Under the pieces are notes generated by a model that searched no databases, was not told where the DNA came from, and worked only from the letters and a program-made list of their open reading frames with translations. A stretch of 64,000 nucleotides of DNA from Tragulus kanchil. Its lineage: Eukaryota; Chordata; Mammalia; Artiodactyla; Tragulidae. Position 1 is the stretch's first letter. Each line of letters opens with the position of its first letter. This document shows positions 33,986-47,456 of the stretch, piece after piece. A program made the translations under genes and the position numbers. Location: positions 65,310,001 to 65,374,000 of the forward strand of contig JAIOJX010000002.1 in NCBI GenBank assembly GCA_022376925.1, given 5' to 3'.

Positions 33986-35895
33986 TAAAAGGTATAGTTT
34001 TAATCAGCACAAAGAACAAACACCACATGCACATACCCACACATACCCACACACATATACACCCAAGCTGGCATGTAGACACATATAAGAAATAGGTTTA
34101 ATGAAAAAAGATTTACTTCAGTGGCACAGTAAGTACAACTCTGGTCTCTAATCCTTTGAGATTTTGATATTTTCTATATTGTCAATTTTATTTTTTCATT
34201 TTTCCAAAAGAGCTGTCTCAACCAATTCTTTTAGTTTCATAACCTATTAATGGTCAAGATGTTCACAACACACACATTAGACTGGCAGTTGATGTCCACG
34301 GATACTATTTATTATGCCCTCACTATGTGTGAGGAAATGTGCTGAATAGTCTGTTCATGCCACAGCATTTAGACCTCAAAACAACCATTAGAAATGAGTG
34401 TTATAACATCTATTTCATAGATGAGGCATCTGAGATTAAGGCTTGGCTCTGATTATGCAGCCAGGAAATGGAAAAAACAGGGTTTAGAAATCAATCCTCT
34501 CTAACTTTCACTCTAAATCACTCATTATACCACCAAAAAGTCAAAAGTTGATATTCAGGGCAGACTAGACAGGCTTCTGATTTGAGTAGCACAAAACCTC
34601 TTTCTGTACAATAAAGAAACTAGCAGAATCTAATGCATTTTAAAAATCATTATTGCCCATATGTTCTACAAATTCAATGAAGTTATTCTTAGAACACATT
34701 TTTTTCTCTATCAGTATTTTAAGTGATCATTTTTTCACATTATTTGATGCCATACAACCATCTCATCCTCTGTCATCCCCTTTTCCTCCTGCCCTCAGTC
34801 TTCCCCAGCATCAGTATCTTTTTCAATGAGTTGGCTTTGCATCAGGTGACCAAAGCACTGGAGCTTCAGCATCAGTCTTTCCAATGAATATTTGGGGTTG
34901 ATTTCCTTTAGGATTGACTGGTTTGATCTCCTTGCTGTCCTAGGAACTCTCAAGAGTCTTCTTCAGTACCACAATTCAAAAGCATAAATTCTTTGGTGTT
35001 CAGCCTTCTTTATTGCCTAACTCTCACATGTATATGTGACTACTGGAAAACCCATAGCTTTGACTATATGGACCTTTGTGGGCAAAGTGATGTCTCTGCT
35101 TTTTAATATGCTGTCTAGGTTTGTCATAGCTTTTCTTTCAAGGAGCTACAGTAAAAGGTATAGTTTTAATCAGCACAAAGAACAAACACCACATGCACAT
35201 ACCCACACATACCCACACACATATACACCCAAGCTGGCATGTAGACACATATAAGAAATAGGTTTAATGAAAAAAGATTTACTTCAGTGGCACAGTAAGT
35301 ACAACTCTGGTCTCTAATCCTTTGAGATTTTGATATTTTCTATATTGTCAATTTTATTTTTTCATTTTTCCAAAAGAGCTGTCTCAACCAATTCTTTTAG
35401 TTTCATAACCTATTAATGGTCAAGATGTTCAAAAAAAACACATTAGACTGGCAGTTGATGTCCACGGATACTATTTATTATGCCCTCACTATGTGTGAGG
35501 AAATGTGCTGAATAGTCTGTTCATGCCACAGCATTTAGACCTCAAAACAACCATTAGAAATGAGTGTTATAACATCTATTTCATAGATGAGGCATCTGAG
35601 ATTAAGGCTTGGCTCTGATTATGCAGCCAGGAAATGGAAAAAACAGGGTTTAGAAATCAATCCTCTCTAACTTTCACTCTAAATCACTCATTATACCACC
35701 AAAAAGTCAAAAGTTGATATTCAGGGCAGACTAGACAGGCTTCTGATTTGAGTAGCACAAAACCTCTTTCTGTACAATAAAGAAACTAGCAGAATCTAAT
35801 GCATTTTAAAAATCATTATTGCCCATATGTTCTACAAATTCAATGAAGTTATTCTTAGAACACATTTTTTTCTCTATCAGTATTTTAAGTGATCA
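33579..35895. repeat. Tandem duplication D12 (33579-34729 / 34745-35895)
   Basis: Direct copies, offset 1,166 nt, with 15 nt of T-rich filler. One complex difference: ttcacaacacacacattag versus ttcaaaaaaaacacattag. Carries a BovB fragment and a MIR in each copy. Confidence 0.97.
34295..34535 (-). mobile_element. MIR SINE (duplicate at 35461-35701)
   Basis: Reverse-strand MIR over nearly full length: ctatttattatgccctcact, tttagacctcaaaacaacca, tttcatagatgaggcatctg, gattatgcagccaggaaatg. Confidence 0.75.
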
Positions 35896-35951
35896 ATTAT
35901 AGAGCTTATTTGTATGTTGTTATACAGACATTGCAGTAGGATGGATTCCTG

Positions 35952-38134
35952 TTGGTTATTAAATTTAAAGACAACATCAGTACGGTAGTCAACCTCTAAG
36001 ATGATCCAGTGATCCCCTCTCCCTGGTCTTCATATTCGTGTTTAGTCTTCTCCTGCCTTCTACCATAATTGTCTTTGTGACCAAGAGAACACAGCAGAAA
36101 AGATAATAGGTTGCTCCAAAGAAAAGACACTGTGGCTTCTCTCTCTCTCCCTCTCCCTACTACTACTCAGTCTGAGGTAAGTCCTGTCATAAGTAGCCCC
36201 ATGGAAAGGTCCACAAGGTAAGAAACTGAAGCCTCTGGCCAGCAGTCATGTGAATGAACACAGGATGGGTCCTCCAGCTTCAGTGAGGTCTTCAGAGTCT
36301 CTAGTCCCAGTTACAGCTTGACCTGTCCTTGTCTTCACAAAGGACCTGGTGCCAGAAACAAGCAGTTAAATTGTCCCTGGATCCAGAGCCCTGATTCTAA
36401 GAAGCTATGTGAGATGATAAATGTTTGCTGTTTTAAGCTACTAAACTTGGGCACAATTTGTTAGGCAACACAAGGCTATATAAGCAGAGCATAAACTCAG
36501 CAGAACGCTGTCTCAATGGGGTTTTTGTCTGTATGTGTCATAGTGCCTTTCATCGCAATAATGCAAAAGTAAGAGAAATATCGGAAAACACTAAAAGGAA
36601 ATGAGAAGCAAACTAAAGCATGAATGGCATAGGAAATCTAAGAGTTTTAAATTAGGCTTTGAAGTCAAACTACATAGACTAGACAATAAGCTGGTGTGCA
36701 ACTTATGAATCATTGAAGCTCTAAAACCCAAGCAGTTAATCTAACAACTGGTCAACCATCTGTTAACTGATCAGCATCTCCTTTACTCTTATTCCTCTGA
36801 ATTAATTAGTGGCTATTTTAAAAATAACTGACACATCCACTTGAAGCTAAGTTACAAACAAGCAGAGAATTGAAACTCAAACATGTGAGTTCTGTAACTC
36901 TTTGTAGCTTCTGGTGGGGCTAATCTCTGCAATTTTAAAAGTAGTTAAACTGAGGTGCCATCATCCTTCCTGAATCTCCCTTCTCCTAAGGAGTGCCCAA
37001 GATCTTCCTACTGTCTTCCAGCTCCCTGAAGCCTTTTTCTTCTGGTTATTAAATTTAAGACAAACATAAAAAAAGTACGGTAGTCAACCTCTAAGATGAT
37101 CCAGTGATCCCCTCTCCCTGGTCTTCATATTCGTGTTTAGTCTTCTCCTGCCTTCTACCATAATTGTCTTTGTGACCAAGAGAACACAGCAGAAAAGATA
37201 ATAGGTTGCTCCAAAGAAAAGACACTGTGGCTTCTCTCTCTCCTCTCCCTACTACTACTCAGTCTGAGGTAAGTCCTGTCATAAGTAGCCCCATGGAAAG
37301 GTCCACAAGGTAAGAAACTGAAGCCTCTGGCCAGCAGTCATGTGAATGAACACAGGATGGGTCCTCCAGCTTCAGTGAGGTCTTCAGAGTCTCTAGTCCC
37401 AGTTACAGCTTGACCTGTCCTTGTCTTCACAAAGGACCTGGTGCCAGAAACAAGCAGTTAAATTGTCCCTGGATCCAGAGCCCTGATTCTAAGAAGCTAT
37501 GTGAGATGATAAATGTTTGCTGTTTTAAGCTACTAAACTTGGGCACAATTTGTTAGGCAACACAAGGCTATATAAGCAGAGCATAAACTCAGCAGAACGC
37601 TGTCTCAATGGGGTTTTTGTCTGTATGTGTCATAGTGCCTTTCATCGCAATAATGCAAAAGTAAGAGAAATATCGGAAAACACTAAAAGGAAATGAGAAG
37701 CAAACTAAAGCATGAATGGCATAGGAAATCTAAGAGTTTTAAATTAGGCTTTGAAGTCAAACTACATAGACTAGACAATAAGCTGGTGTGCAACTTATGA
37801 ATCATTGAAGCTCTAAAACCCAAGCAGTTAATCTAACAACTGGTCAACCATCTGTTAACTGATCAGCATCTCCTTTACTCTTATTCCTCTGAATTAATTA
37901 GTGGCTATTTTAAAAATAACTGACACATCCACTTGAAGCTAAGTTACAAACAAGCAGAGAATTGAAACTCAAACATTTGAGTTCTGTAACTCTTTGTAGC
38001 TTCTGGTGGGGCTAATCTCTGCAATTTTAAAAGTAGTTAAACTGAGGTGCCATCATCCTTCCTGAATCTCCCTTCTCCTAAGGAGTGCCCAAGATCTTCC
38101 TACTGTCTTCCAGCTCCCTGAAGCCTTTTTCTTC
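35952..38134. repeat. Tandem duplication D13 (35952-37042 / 37043-38134)
   Basis: Abutting direct copies, offset 1,090-1,095 nt. The first 35 nt of copy B is corrupted (gacaaacataaaaaaagtac versus agacaacatcagtac), and a ctctccc run differs by three bases. Interleaves with D14. Confidence 0.96.
35985..36482 (+). mobile_element. MLT1-type (MaLR) LTR (duplicate at 37080-37574)
   Basis: About 500 nt resembling an ancient MaLR LTR: ctctaagatgatccagtgat, gacactgtggcttctctctc, agtagccccatggaaaggtc, gaaactgaagcctctggcc, then gtgagatgataaatgtttgc, tgttttaagctactaaactt and caatttgttaggcaacac near the 3' end. No internal retroviral sequence adjoins it. Confidence 0.75.
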
Positions 38135-38225
38135 TTTTTTATTTTATTTTACAGGGTTTTGTTGTTTACTGCCACACATCGACCTGAATTCCCTGAACCC
38201 TTCTACCATGGCATCCACCCAGGTC
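38134..38225 (-). mobile_element. L1 3' end fragment (duplicate at 39298-39389)
   Basis: T-rich start, then acagggttttgttgtttact, gccacacatcgacctgaatt and ccctgaaccc, the reverse of a ruminant L1 3' terminus. Same subfamily as the insertion at 54445. Confidence 0.7.
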
Positions 38226-38985
38226 TGACTTTCCTTCCTATAACTTCTTATTGCAAGGATTCACATAAAGGCGTGAATGAGTGATTTCTAATTTGCCACT
38301 CTTCTGGTTATTTGAATTTTCTGAAACACACTTGTTTAGACAATTAAATACTTATTTGGGGGATCTTGTGAAACATTATCCACTTAAGTGAAGGTTTTAT
38401 AATTGAAAATACATGTATCTTACTTGTGCTATATGAAATTTCTAGGAAAGATGTAAGTTGTTTTATGATGTTAGGATTATTATTCAATTATTTATACATT
38501 TAAATGGATTTTCTCAACTTCAGCATACTGACATTAGGCAGGACAGTGTTTTGCTGTGTGTGAGTTTGTGGCAGTGTGTCTTATACACTAGAGTGTTTAT
38601 TACTGGCCTCCTCTCGCTAGACATCAATAGCAACTCCACTGTAACTATCAAAAATGCTTCCAGACATTGGCAAATCTTTACTGGAAGATGAGATCGTGCC
38701 TAGTTAAGAACCACTGATATAAATAATTGCCACACTATTTGAACAAGTATGTGTGTGTATTTAGTAAGAGGATATATAAACATGACTTCAGGAGATTCTG
38801 TGGGTTAAGATGTGAGCATTCTCCTGGTACTCCTAAAATTCCAATCACATTAAACCAAATGAATTTATCTTTCTCCAGCATTCTAATAAGAGTCAGAGAC
38901 TAAAACTGCTAACTTTATTTTAACTCCATTATTTATTGGATAGCTTAAATCTGGCTATATTTAAAAGCCCACTCTAGTATTCCTG

Positions 38986-39091
38986 GGGCTCCCTGGTGGC
39001 TCAGATGGTAAGAATCCACCTGCAATGCAGGAGACCTGGGTTCCATCTATGGGTTGGGAAGATCCCCTAGAGAAGAAAACAGATGCCCACA
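38986..39091 (+). mobile_element. Bov-tA SINE truncated at the D14 join
   Basis: Left half only of the element seen complete at 40150 and 41292. It stops at cagatgcccac, where the D14 join returns to upstream sequence. Confidence 0.85.
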
Positions 39092-39921
39092 CATCCACTT
39101 GAAGCTAAGTTACAAACAAGCAGAGAATTGAAACTCAAACATTGAGTTCTGTAACTCTTGTAGCTTCTGGTGGGGCTAATCTCTGCAATTTTAAAAGTAG
39201 TTAAACTGAGGTGCCATCATCCTTCCTGAATCTCCCTTCTCCTAAGGAGTGCCCAAGATCTTCCTACTGTCTTCCAGCTCCCTGAAGCCTTTTTCTTCTT
39301 TTTTATTTTATTTTACAGGGTTTTGTTGTTTACTGCCACACATCGACCTGAATTCCCTGAACCCTTCTACCATGGCATCCACCCAGGTCTGACTTTCCTT
39401 CCTATAACTTCTTATTGCAAGGATTCACATAAAGGCGTGAATGAGTGATTTCTAATTTACCACTCTTCTGGTTATTTGAATTTTCTGAAACACACTTGTT
39501 TAGACAATTAAATACTTATTTGGGGGATCTTGTGAAACATTATCCACTTAAGTGAAGGTTTTATAATTGAAAATACATGTATCTTACTTGTGCTATATGA
39601 AATTTCTAGGAAAGATGTAAGTTGTTTTATGATGTTAGGATTATTATTCAATTATTTATACATTTAAATGGATTTTCTCAACTTCAGCATACTGACATTA
39701 GGCAGGACAGTGTTTTGCTGTGTGTGAGTTTGTGGCAGTGTGTCTTATACACTAGAGTGTTTATTACTGGCCTCCTCTCGCTAGACATCAATAGCAACTC
39801 CACTGTAACTATCAAAAATGCTTCCAGACATTGGCAAATCTTTACTGGAAGATGAGATCGTGCCTAGTTAAGAACCACTGATATAAATAATTGCCACACT
39901 ATTTGAACAAGTATGTGTGTG

Positions 39922-42177
39922 TATTTAGTAAGAGGATATATAAACATGACTTCAGGAGATTCTGTGGGTTAAGATGTGAGCATTCTCCTGGTACTCCTAA
40001 AATTCCAATCACATTAAACCAAATGAATTTATCTTTCTCCAGCATTCTAATAAGAGTCAGAGACTAAAACTGCTAACTTTATTTTAACTCCATTATTTAT
40101 TGGATAGCTTAAATCTGGCTATATTTAAAAGCCCACTCTAGTATTCCTGGGGCTCCCTGGTGGCTCAGATGGTAAGAATCCACCTGCAATGCAGGAGACC
40201 TGGGTTCCATCTATGGGTTGGGAAGATCCCCTAGAGAAGAAAACAGATGCCCACATCTGTATTCTTGCCTGGAGAATACCATGGCTCACCCGTGGGTTCA
40301 CAATGAATGACATTCACAGACGAATGACTTTCACTTTCACAAGGCACAAACAGACATTCACATAAAATGTACCCTGAAAAGTATCATGGCTACCATTTCC
40401 TGAATTTCCCTTTCTTTAAAAACCATGGCCCAGAAAAAAGGTCTCATAGAGATTCAATCACATATTAAAGACTAGAACCCAAGTCTCTGATCCTCATCTG
40501 CTCTTCTGTAATACAGAAACAACAAAAGTTACTTTCCTCTTGGCTAGTAGCTCACCAGTACTGCATGTGACATATATTTTCCCTGCATCTGCGTGTTGTA
40601 TTTGTTATATCTGCACTCAGAAGCACCACATAGAAGACATAAGCTTGACTACCAGACTCAGCCAGTTATCATTGTGAAGACTTTTGTAAGCTATCATATG
40701 CGATTAAAATGTAAACTAGTTTACTGTCATATTAAACTGTTTATGATAGTTATACAAATAATGAATACAGACTAAAGTTTATCTCAGATAGAAAAACTGA
40801 TAATCTCAATGTTGTCAAAACTAAGCTTACAACGAGCTTATGTTATTACTGTGATAAGGTACTAAAAATGGTCTCTTTGACAAAGTGTAAATCCTTTTCC
40901 ATTTCCTAACTGTTATTTTCAGTATCTCAATTCCTACCCTCTTAAAGCAGGAATTAACTTCAGTGCTATTTTTAGTCAAGTACAAAATAGATTGAGCTTT
41001 GTGAAAATAAGAATCCTTTTGGAGAAATCTGAAGCTAGTAGAACTGTTTAAAAGATTTGGGGTTATTTAGTAAGAGGATATATAAACATGACTTCAGGAG
41101 ATTCTGTGGGTTAAGATGTGAGCATTCTCCTGGTACTCCTAAAATTCCAATCACATTAAACCAAATGAATTTATCTTTCTCCAGCATTCTAATAAGAGTC
41201 AGAGACTAAAACTGCTAACTTTATTTTAACTCCATTATTTATTGGATAGCTTAAATCTGGCTATATTTAAAAGCCCACTCTAGTATTCCTGGGGCTCCCT
41301 GGTGGCTCAGATGGTAAGAATCCACCTGCAATGCAGGAGACCTGGGTTCCATCTATGGGTTGGGAAGATCCCCTAGAGAAGAAAACAGATGCCCACATCT
41401 GTATTCTTGCCTGGAGAATACCATGGCTCACCCGTGGGTTCACAATGAATGACATTCACAGACGAATGACTTTCACTTTCACAAGGCACAAACAGACATT
41501 CACATAAAATGTACCCTGAAAAGTATCATGGCTACCATTTCCTGAATTTCCCTTTCTTTAAAAACCATGGCCCAGAAAAAAGGTCTCATAGAGATTCAAT
41601 CACATATTAAAGACTAGAACCCAAGTCTCTGATCCTCATCTGCTCTTCTGTAATACAGAAACAACAAAAGTTACTTTCCTCTTGGCTAGTAGCTCACCAG
41701 TACTGCATGTGACATATATTTTCCCTGCATCTGCGTGTTGTATTTGTTATATCTGCACTCAGAAGCACCACATAGAAGACATAAGCTTGACTACCAGACT
41801 CAGCCAGTTATCATTGTGAAGACTTTTGTAAGCTATCATATGCGATTAAAATGTAAACTAGTTTACTGTCATATTAAACTGTTTATGATAGTTATACAAA
41901 TAATGAATACAGACTAAAGTTTATCTCAGATAGAAAAACTGATAATCTCAATGTTGTCAAAACTAAGCTTACAACGAGCTTATGTTATTACTGTGATAAG
42001 GTACTAAAAATGGTCTCTTTGACAAAGTGTAAATCCTTTTCCATTTCCTAACTGTTATTTTCAGTATCTCAATTCCCTACCCTCTTAAAGCAGGAATTAA
42101 CTTCAGTGCTATTTTTAGTCAAGTACAAAATAGATTGAGCTTTGTGAAAATAAGAATCCTTTTGGAGAAATCTGAAG
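39922..42177. repeat. Tandem duplication D15 (39922-41034 / 41064-42177)
   Basis: Direct copies, offset 1,142-1,143 nt, with 29 nt of filler (41035-41063) that I cannot match nearby. One C-run difference (attcctacc versus attccctacc). Its first 330 nt is also in D14, giving three copies. Confidence 0.97.
40150..40340 (+). mobile_element. Bov-tA SINE (duplicate at 41292-41482)
   Basis: Head gggctccctggtggctcaga, then ggttccatctatgggttggg, tgtattcttgcctggagaat and a 3' end gactttcactttcac. The body between atggctcacc and gaatgacatt is shortened. One insertion represented three times. Confidence 0.88.
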
Positions 42178-42397
42178 AAAATACACAAAATTTTAAGGGG
42201 ATACTATCTTTTTGCCAATGTAAATATAAGTCATAAAATCATATTTAAGATAGTGAAGTTGAATTCTGAAATATACTAGAACGTGAAAAACAGACAATTA
42301 CTTGGTCACTCTGGAAACTGGATAGCAGATGCAGTGATGGTGTGTCTGAGTACGATTAGGTTTGTCGTGCTGAGAGATGAAATGAAATGGAGATTTT

Positions 42398-42665
42398 TTT
42401 TTCTTTTTCCCTATCATGCCTCTTTTTTATTTATATTTACTTTCAATATCTTTTTATTCTTTGGTATGTGTGGGCCTCCCATTGTAGTGGCCTCTCTTGT
42501 TGCAGAGAACAGCTCTGGGTGCATGTGCTCCAGATCGCTGACTCGAATTGGACACACCAGTCTAGCGGCTCCACAGCCCGTGGAATCCTCCCGGGTCAGG
42601 GTTCAAACCAGTGCCCCTCGCACTGCAAGGCAGACTCTGTACACATTGTACCACCAGGGAAGCCC
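42398..42665 (-). mobile_element. tRNA-Glu (CHR-type) SINE
   Basis: Reverse-strand element: T-rich tail at 42393-42450, then gtgtgggcctcccattgtag, and ending cactgcaaggcagactctgt, accaccagggaagccc. Target-site duplication gaaatggagatttt (42384-42397) and gaaatgtagatttt (42666-42679), one mismatch. The reading frames of 95 and 132 codons over it are antisense SINE sequence, not genes. Confidence 0.9.
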
Positions 42666-43185
42666 GAAATGTAGATTTTAAGTAGTGAAAAATGATGTCC
42701 ATGAGTATTTCTTCTCCAAAAAGAAACTATTTGCTATTTGAGCCTGGGAAAAAACAAGTCTGATATGGTCTCCCCTGATAGAAGCTTTTCTGAGGCTGTC
42801 TTGAATAACCTTTAGTGCATCAGTAATTTCTGATTGACTGAAGACCTACTAGATTTTTCTAAATGTCTTACTTTTTCCTAAGGGATGATTCAGGCTTTTA
42901 GAAAAAATCTGACTTATTTTATCTTATAATAAAGTATAAATAAAGAATTAAATAAATGAAAGTTGTGAGGGTTTTCTTTTAGGGTCTGTTATTATTCTTT
43001 TGAGAGAAGGTGACCTATTTAAAGAGAAGTGACTTGGAAAGACAGCACCAGTGCTTAGCACCCAACTCTTGAAATGGCTTTTTCTCTAGTGAAAGTCAGC
43101 TGTTTTGTTGGATGCACCAATTCAGTTGGATGTCTAAGAATGCTGACCTTAATTCCCATTTAACAGAGTGAAGGGTTAGGATTTA

Positions 43186-45362
43186 TGTTACCTTTTTACA
43201 TATGCTGCTTTGCAAAACCCTTTCCATTTACTCATGAAAGAAGTCTGCCAACCTTATTTCATTCAAAGGATTAAAATCAGGTTATTTCCATCCTAAAAAT
43301 GATCAAATAGTTGTGGTAAATAAATAGGACGCCAGGAGAACCAACTGCAATAGACTGTAATATAATCTAGTGACTATTTTTATCAGGTACATTTATCAGG
43401 AAATTATTATAAGATTAGAAAGTATATTTATATTTAATTATACTTTACACAATGGCAATTCTCATGAGGAAAAATTCTTTTAAAAAAAGACAAATGAATT
43501 AAACTAACATATTCACATGCTCTGTATATTCTCACCAAGGTCACCGCAGTGGTGACTCAGGTTCTGTCCTGCCCAAAGGCACCAAGCCAGGGTGTGAGTG
43601 GACACTGACATCAGCACACTTTTAGCTCCCTAAACCTCGGTGCTTAGGGCAAGACCGGATTGTTTTCTAATTCTTTCAAAACTCTGGCATGGGTTAGTGG
43701 TGGTCACTTCTGGACTATGGAGGTCCCAAACTGCCTTTCATCTAATAGTCCAGAGGGAATCTTTATCTTTTGATGACACTCCATCAGAGGAAAGAGGAGC
43801 ACGTGGCTAAAAGCCAAATAGGTGACCTGCATTTCCAACCTGACATGATCCCACAATCAGTCCCCCAAAGTGACTCGGGATACCTTCACTGTCAGATGTC
43901 CTGGTGGACACGGGGGGATAGGATCAGATGCTGTCAGCTAGAGAGATAGAAATGCTTACATCTTTCTTTGGTCCAGTTGTAACCCTGTCCCCCTGAATTA
44001 CCCTAGGAAAACATAACCCAGGAGACAACGGAAAAAAGAAACCTAAGTTTTGCATTATAATTAGGTGGACTTTGCGACAAATTCCAATACAGAGCTCTCA
44101 GATAAACTGTCCTAAAGCATAAAGCCTACCACTAACATACAGTAAGTTTCCACTGAAACTAAAACTCAAATTCTATATGCCATATCGTCAGAATAGGTGT
44201 AGAATGGTACTGTAATGCCCCTCTCCTTCCACACCTAACATTTGGTGCCTACGTTGTTTCACAACCACCATGGTATGTTACTTTACATATGCTGCTTTGC
44301 AAAACCCTTTCCATTTACTCATGAAAGAAGTCTGCCAACCTTATTTCATTCAAAGGATTAAAATCAGGTTATTTCCATCCTAAAAATGATCAAATAGTTG
44401 TGGTAAATAAATAGGACGCCAGGAGAACCAACTGCAATAGACTGTAATATAATCTAGTGACTATTTTTATCAGGTACATTTATCAGGAAATTATTATAAG
44501 ATTAGAAAGTATATTTATATTTAATTATACTTTACACAATGGCAATTCTCATGAGGAAAAATTCTTTTAAAAAAAGACAAATGAATTAAACTAACATATT
44601 CACATGCTCTGTATATTCTCACCAAGGTCACCGCAGTGGTGACTCAGGTTCTGTCCTGCCCAAAGGCACCAAGCCAGGGTGTGAGTGGACACTGACATCA
44701 GCACACTTTTAGCTCCCTAAACCTCGGTGCTTAGGGCAAGACCGGATTGTTTTCTAATTCTTTCAAAACTCTGGCATGGGTTAGTGGTGGTCACTTCTGG
44801 ACTATGGAGGTCCCAAACTGCCTTTCATCTAATAGTCCAGAGGGAATCTTTATCTTTTGATGACACTCCATCAGAGGAAAGAGGAGCACGTGGCTAAAAG
44901 CCAAATAGGTGACCTGCATTTCCAACCTGACATGATCCCACAATCAGTCCCCCAAAGTGACTCGGGATACCTTCACTGTCAGATGTCCTGGTGGACACGG
45001 GGGGATAGGATCAGATGCTGTCAGCTAGAGAGATAGAAATGCTTACATCTTTCTTTGGTCCAGTTGTAACCCTGTCCCCCTGAATTACCCTAGGAAAACA
45101 TAACCCAGGAGACAACGGAAAAAAGAAACCTAAGTTTTGCATTATAATTAGGTGGACTTTGCGACAAATTCCAATACAGAGCTCTCAGATAAACTGTCCT
45201 AAAGCATAAAGCCTACCACTAACATACAGTAAGTTTCCACTGAAACTAAAACTCAAATTCTATATGCCATATCGTCAGAATAGGTGTAGAATGGTACTGT
45301 AATGCCCCTCTCCTTCCACACCTAACATTTGGTGCCTACGTTGTTTCACAACCACCATGGTG
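43186..45362. repeat. Tandem duplication D16 (43186-44274 / 44275-45362)
   Basis: Abutting direct copies, offset 1,087 nt, almost free of differences. The start of copy B is slightly altered (gttactttacat versus gttacctttttacat). Confidence 0.97.
43535..44000. other. GC-richer segment without recognised repeats (duplicate at 44622-45087)
   Basis: A stretch of intron noticeably richer in G and C than its surroundings, with a few CpGs (caccgcagtgg, gaccggatt, gactcggga, gagcacgtgg). It contains a cacgtg E-box near 43800. I recognise no repeat family or protein. It could be a conserved intronic element or an unrecognised old repeat. Confidence 0.4.
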
Positions 45363-45559
45363 AACATACTGAGAAAAGTCAAATTCACAATTTTTATCCC
45401 AAGAATGATAAGATCTATGTATGTCGTAAAGTTTAGCAAAGTTTGAAGAAATAATTTCAATATCTATTATGTGAACTCTATGAGTTTATTTTTCAGGAAA
45501 GCACACTATAATTTAGAGGGGAGATAAAACTTTTCAAGGGAAGGTAGAAGTGAAACTCA

Positions 45560-45800
45560 GATGTAATGACTATTATAGGAGAAACAGAGCTGGGTCATTA
45601 GTAGAAAGAACAGTCCCTACAAAGGCACAGAAGCCATAAAAACATACACTTCATTTCAGTGGAGGCAGGAGGGAGCAGTTTGAGAAGGGACAACCGTAAG
45701 AAGTAAGCATAGGCCCAGATGGATTGGGGTGGATACTTAGTGTCAAAGGGAATCTGAATTTTATTCCACTGAAAAAGGAGAAAATCCAAGAACTAAGGCT
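45560..45800. mobile_element. Possible old LINE2-like fragment
   Basis: Contains agcagtttgagaagggaca, gcataggcccagatggattg and gaatctgaattttattccac, wording shared with ancient LINE fragments. Weak match by eye. Confidence 0.3.
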
Positions 45801-46659
45801 TTCAAATTTGACCTTTGGTTCTTCCTAAGTTCCAAGCTTTAAAAAAAAAATCTGATAACAACTGGAAATGCTATTTCCAAGCTATCAACATGTAATCTAT
45901 GGGTCAGTACACTGGGGAAATACAGTATTTCTAAGATTTTTGAATTCGGAGTTTAGGAAATTCCCTATTTTGAAGCAATTATTAGTCCAAAAGATCAAGT
46001 ACAATTTTTTTTTTTTTTCCTTCCAGTGCTTAATCTGCAGCACTCCATTTCAAAGCACAGCTCATCACTGATTATACAAATACTTACAAGCAGGGCTCAT
46101 TTTTAGTAGGTAATGAAGTGTAAGGACAAAGCTTAAATGATGCAATATACCCAATGTCTACCCTTACATAAATAAATAAAGAACCATTTGTTTTATTTCA
46201 TTTCAGTACGCACTCTTGCAAGGGAATGTTCTATTTCTTTTGGCATACACCAAAAATTCTGAGTATACATCAACATCTTTTTAATGTTGAAATACAGTTT
46301 TTGTTTGTCCTTTATTCCAAAATAGCTATATAACAAAAACATACTGGGAATTTTTTGATGCCTTGTTCAAAAATGAACAGGCTGAATTTCCTTACCAGAT
46401 GGCGCATGATATTGACATAAGCATAGCCAGAAACTTGCAGACTCCCAGTCATAATCTCATTTGGATGAATCTTCTATATGTACTAGCCAGGCCAGACATC
46501 ACCTGCAGATACTGAAATTGAATCTATCTCCACATCTTATTTAGGGACTTTCCAAAGACAGCAACCCAATGGAGATGAAATCTAAAGATTGCTGCTCTAT
46601 GGGACTATTTTAAGGTATTTTTGGAGAAGTGGAATAAAATAGGAAAATGTGTGGGAACA

Positions 46660-46845
46660 GAGTAATATTTTTGAGCACTATTCATATAAGCAAGGACATA
46701 CCCTGTGGTTAAGTATTGTTCCACCTGTTTGCACAGTAGAGAAAATAAAAAAACTGAAGTTCATATGCGGGATGTTACATAACAAGTTAATGGTCGAGGT
46801 GAGATTTGAACCTGAAAATCCTGATTCAATGACCAGAGCTTTCCA
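46660..46845 (-). mobile_element. MIR fragment
   Basis: Reverse-strand MIR arrangement: tgagcactattcatataagc, taagtattgttccacctg, aaaaactgaagttcatatgc, gatttgaacctgaaaatcct. Confidence 0.5.
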
Positions 46846-47236
46846 TTACATAATCTTGACAAGAATATAATATAGATTAGTGAATTTCATAGAAGAAAAG
46901 AAGACCTGAGGATTAATATTTATAAATCTATAATATGTTAAATTTCTTAACTCTTAGAGGGTATATCCATTCTTAATAAACTTTGATACTGTCATTTTAA
47001 AAATCACATCAGTTGCCAAAATTACATTGGTGATTGCATGGTAATGCCATTAAATTACATTGTAATGGTACTCTAATGATTATATCCTGATCGCGTAACT
47101 TGGACAAGTGGATAATGGAAAAATTACCTATTGGATTTGCAATTGTAACTACTTAGTCTCAATCATTTGCACCATAAAATACAACTTTTCCATGTAAAGT
47201 CTGAAGCTGAATTAAGACAGACCGCTACTCAATTGC

Positions 47237-47456
47237 TGGGCTTCCCAGGTGGCCCTAGTGGTAAAGAACCTGCCTGCCAATGCAGGCGATGTAAGAGACT
47301 GGGGTTCAATCCCTGGGCCAGGAAGATCTCCTGGAGATCCACTCCAACCCACGCTGGTATTCTTGCCTGGAGATTCCGATGGACAGAGGAACCTGGCGGG
47401 TTACAGTCTATAGGGTTGCAAAGAATCAGACGTGACTGAAGCGACTTAGCATGTGT
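47237..47456 (+). mobile_element. Bov-tA SINE with perfect target-site duplication
   Basis: Head gggcttcccaggtggcccta, body aaagaacctgcctgccaatg and ttcttgcctggagattccga, tail gacgtgactgaagcgactta. It is flanked by a perfect 13-nt repeat gctactcaattgc (47224-47236 and 47457-47469). Confidence 0.93.

Larger units (their letters stand above)
37923..40255. repeat. Tandem duplication D14 (37923-39091 / 39089-40255)
   Basis: Abutting direct copies, offset 1,166 shrinking to 1,164 nt because copy B has lost one t from each of two T runs within 60 nt of its start. One substitution: g at 38295, a at 39459. The join cuts a Bov-tA in copy A. Confidence 0.97.

Noticed and set aside
33870..34088. 72-codon plus-strand frame repeated at 35036
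   Set aside because: Antisense of the BovB fragment running into a CA-rich stretch.
42283..42681. 132- and 95-codon reading frames on the plus strand
   Set aside because: They are the antisense of the tRNA-Glu SINE at 42398-42665.
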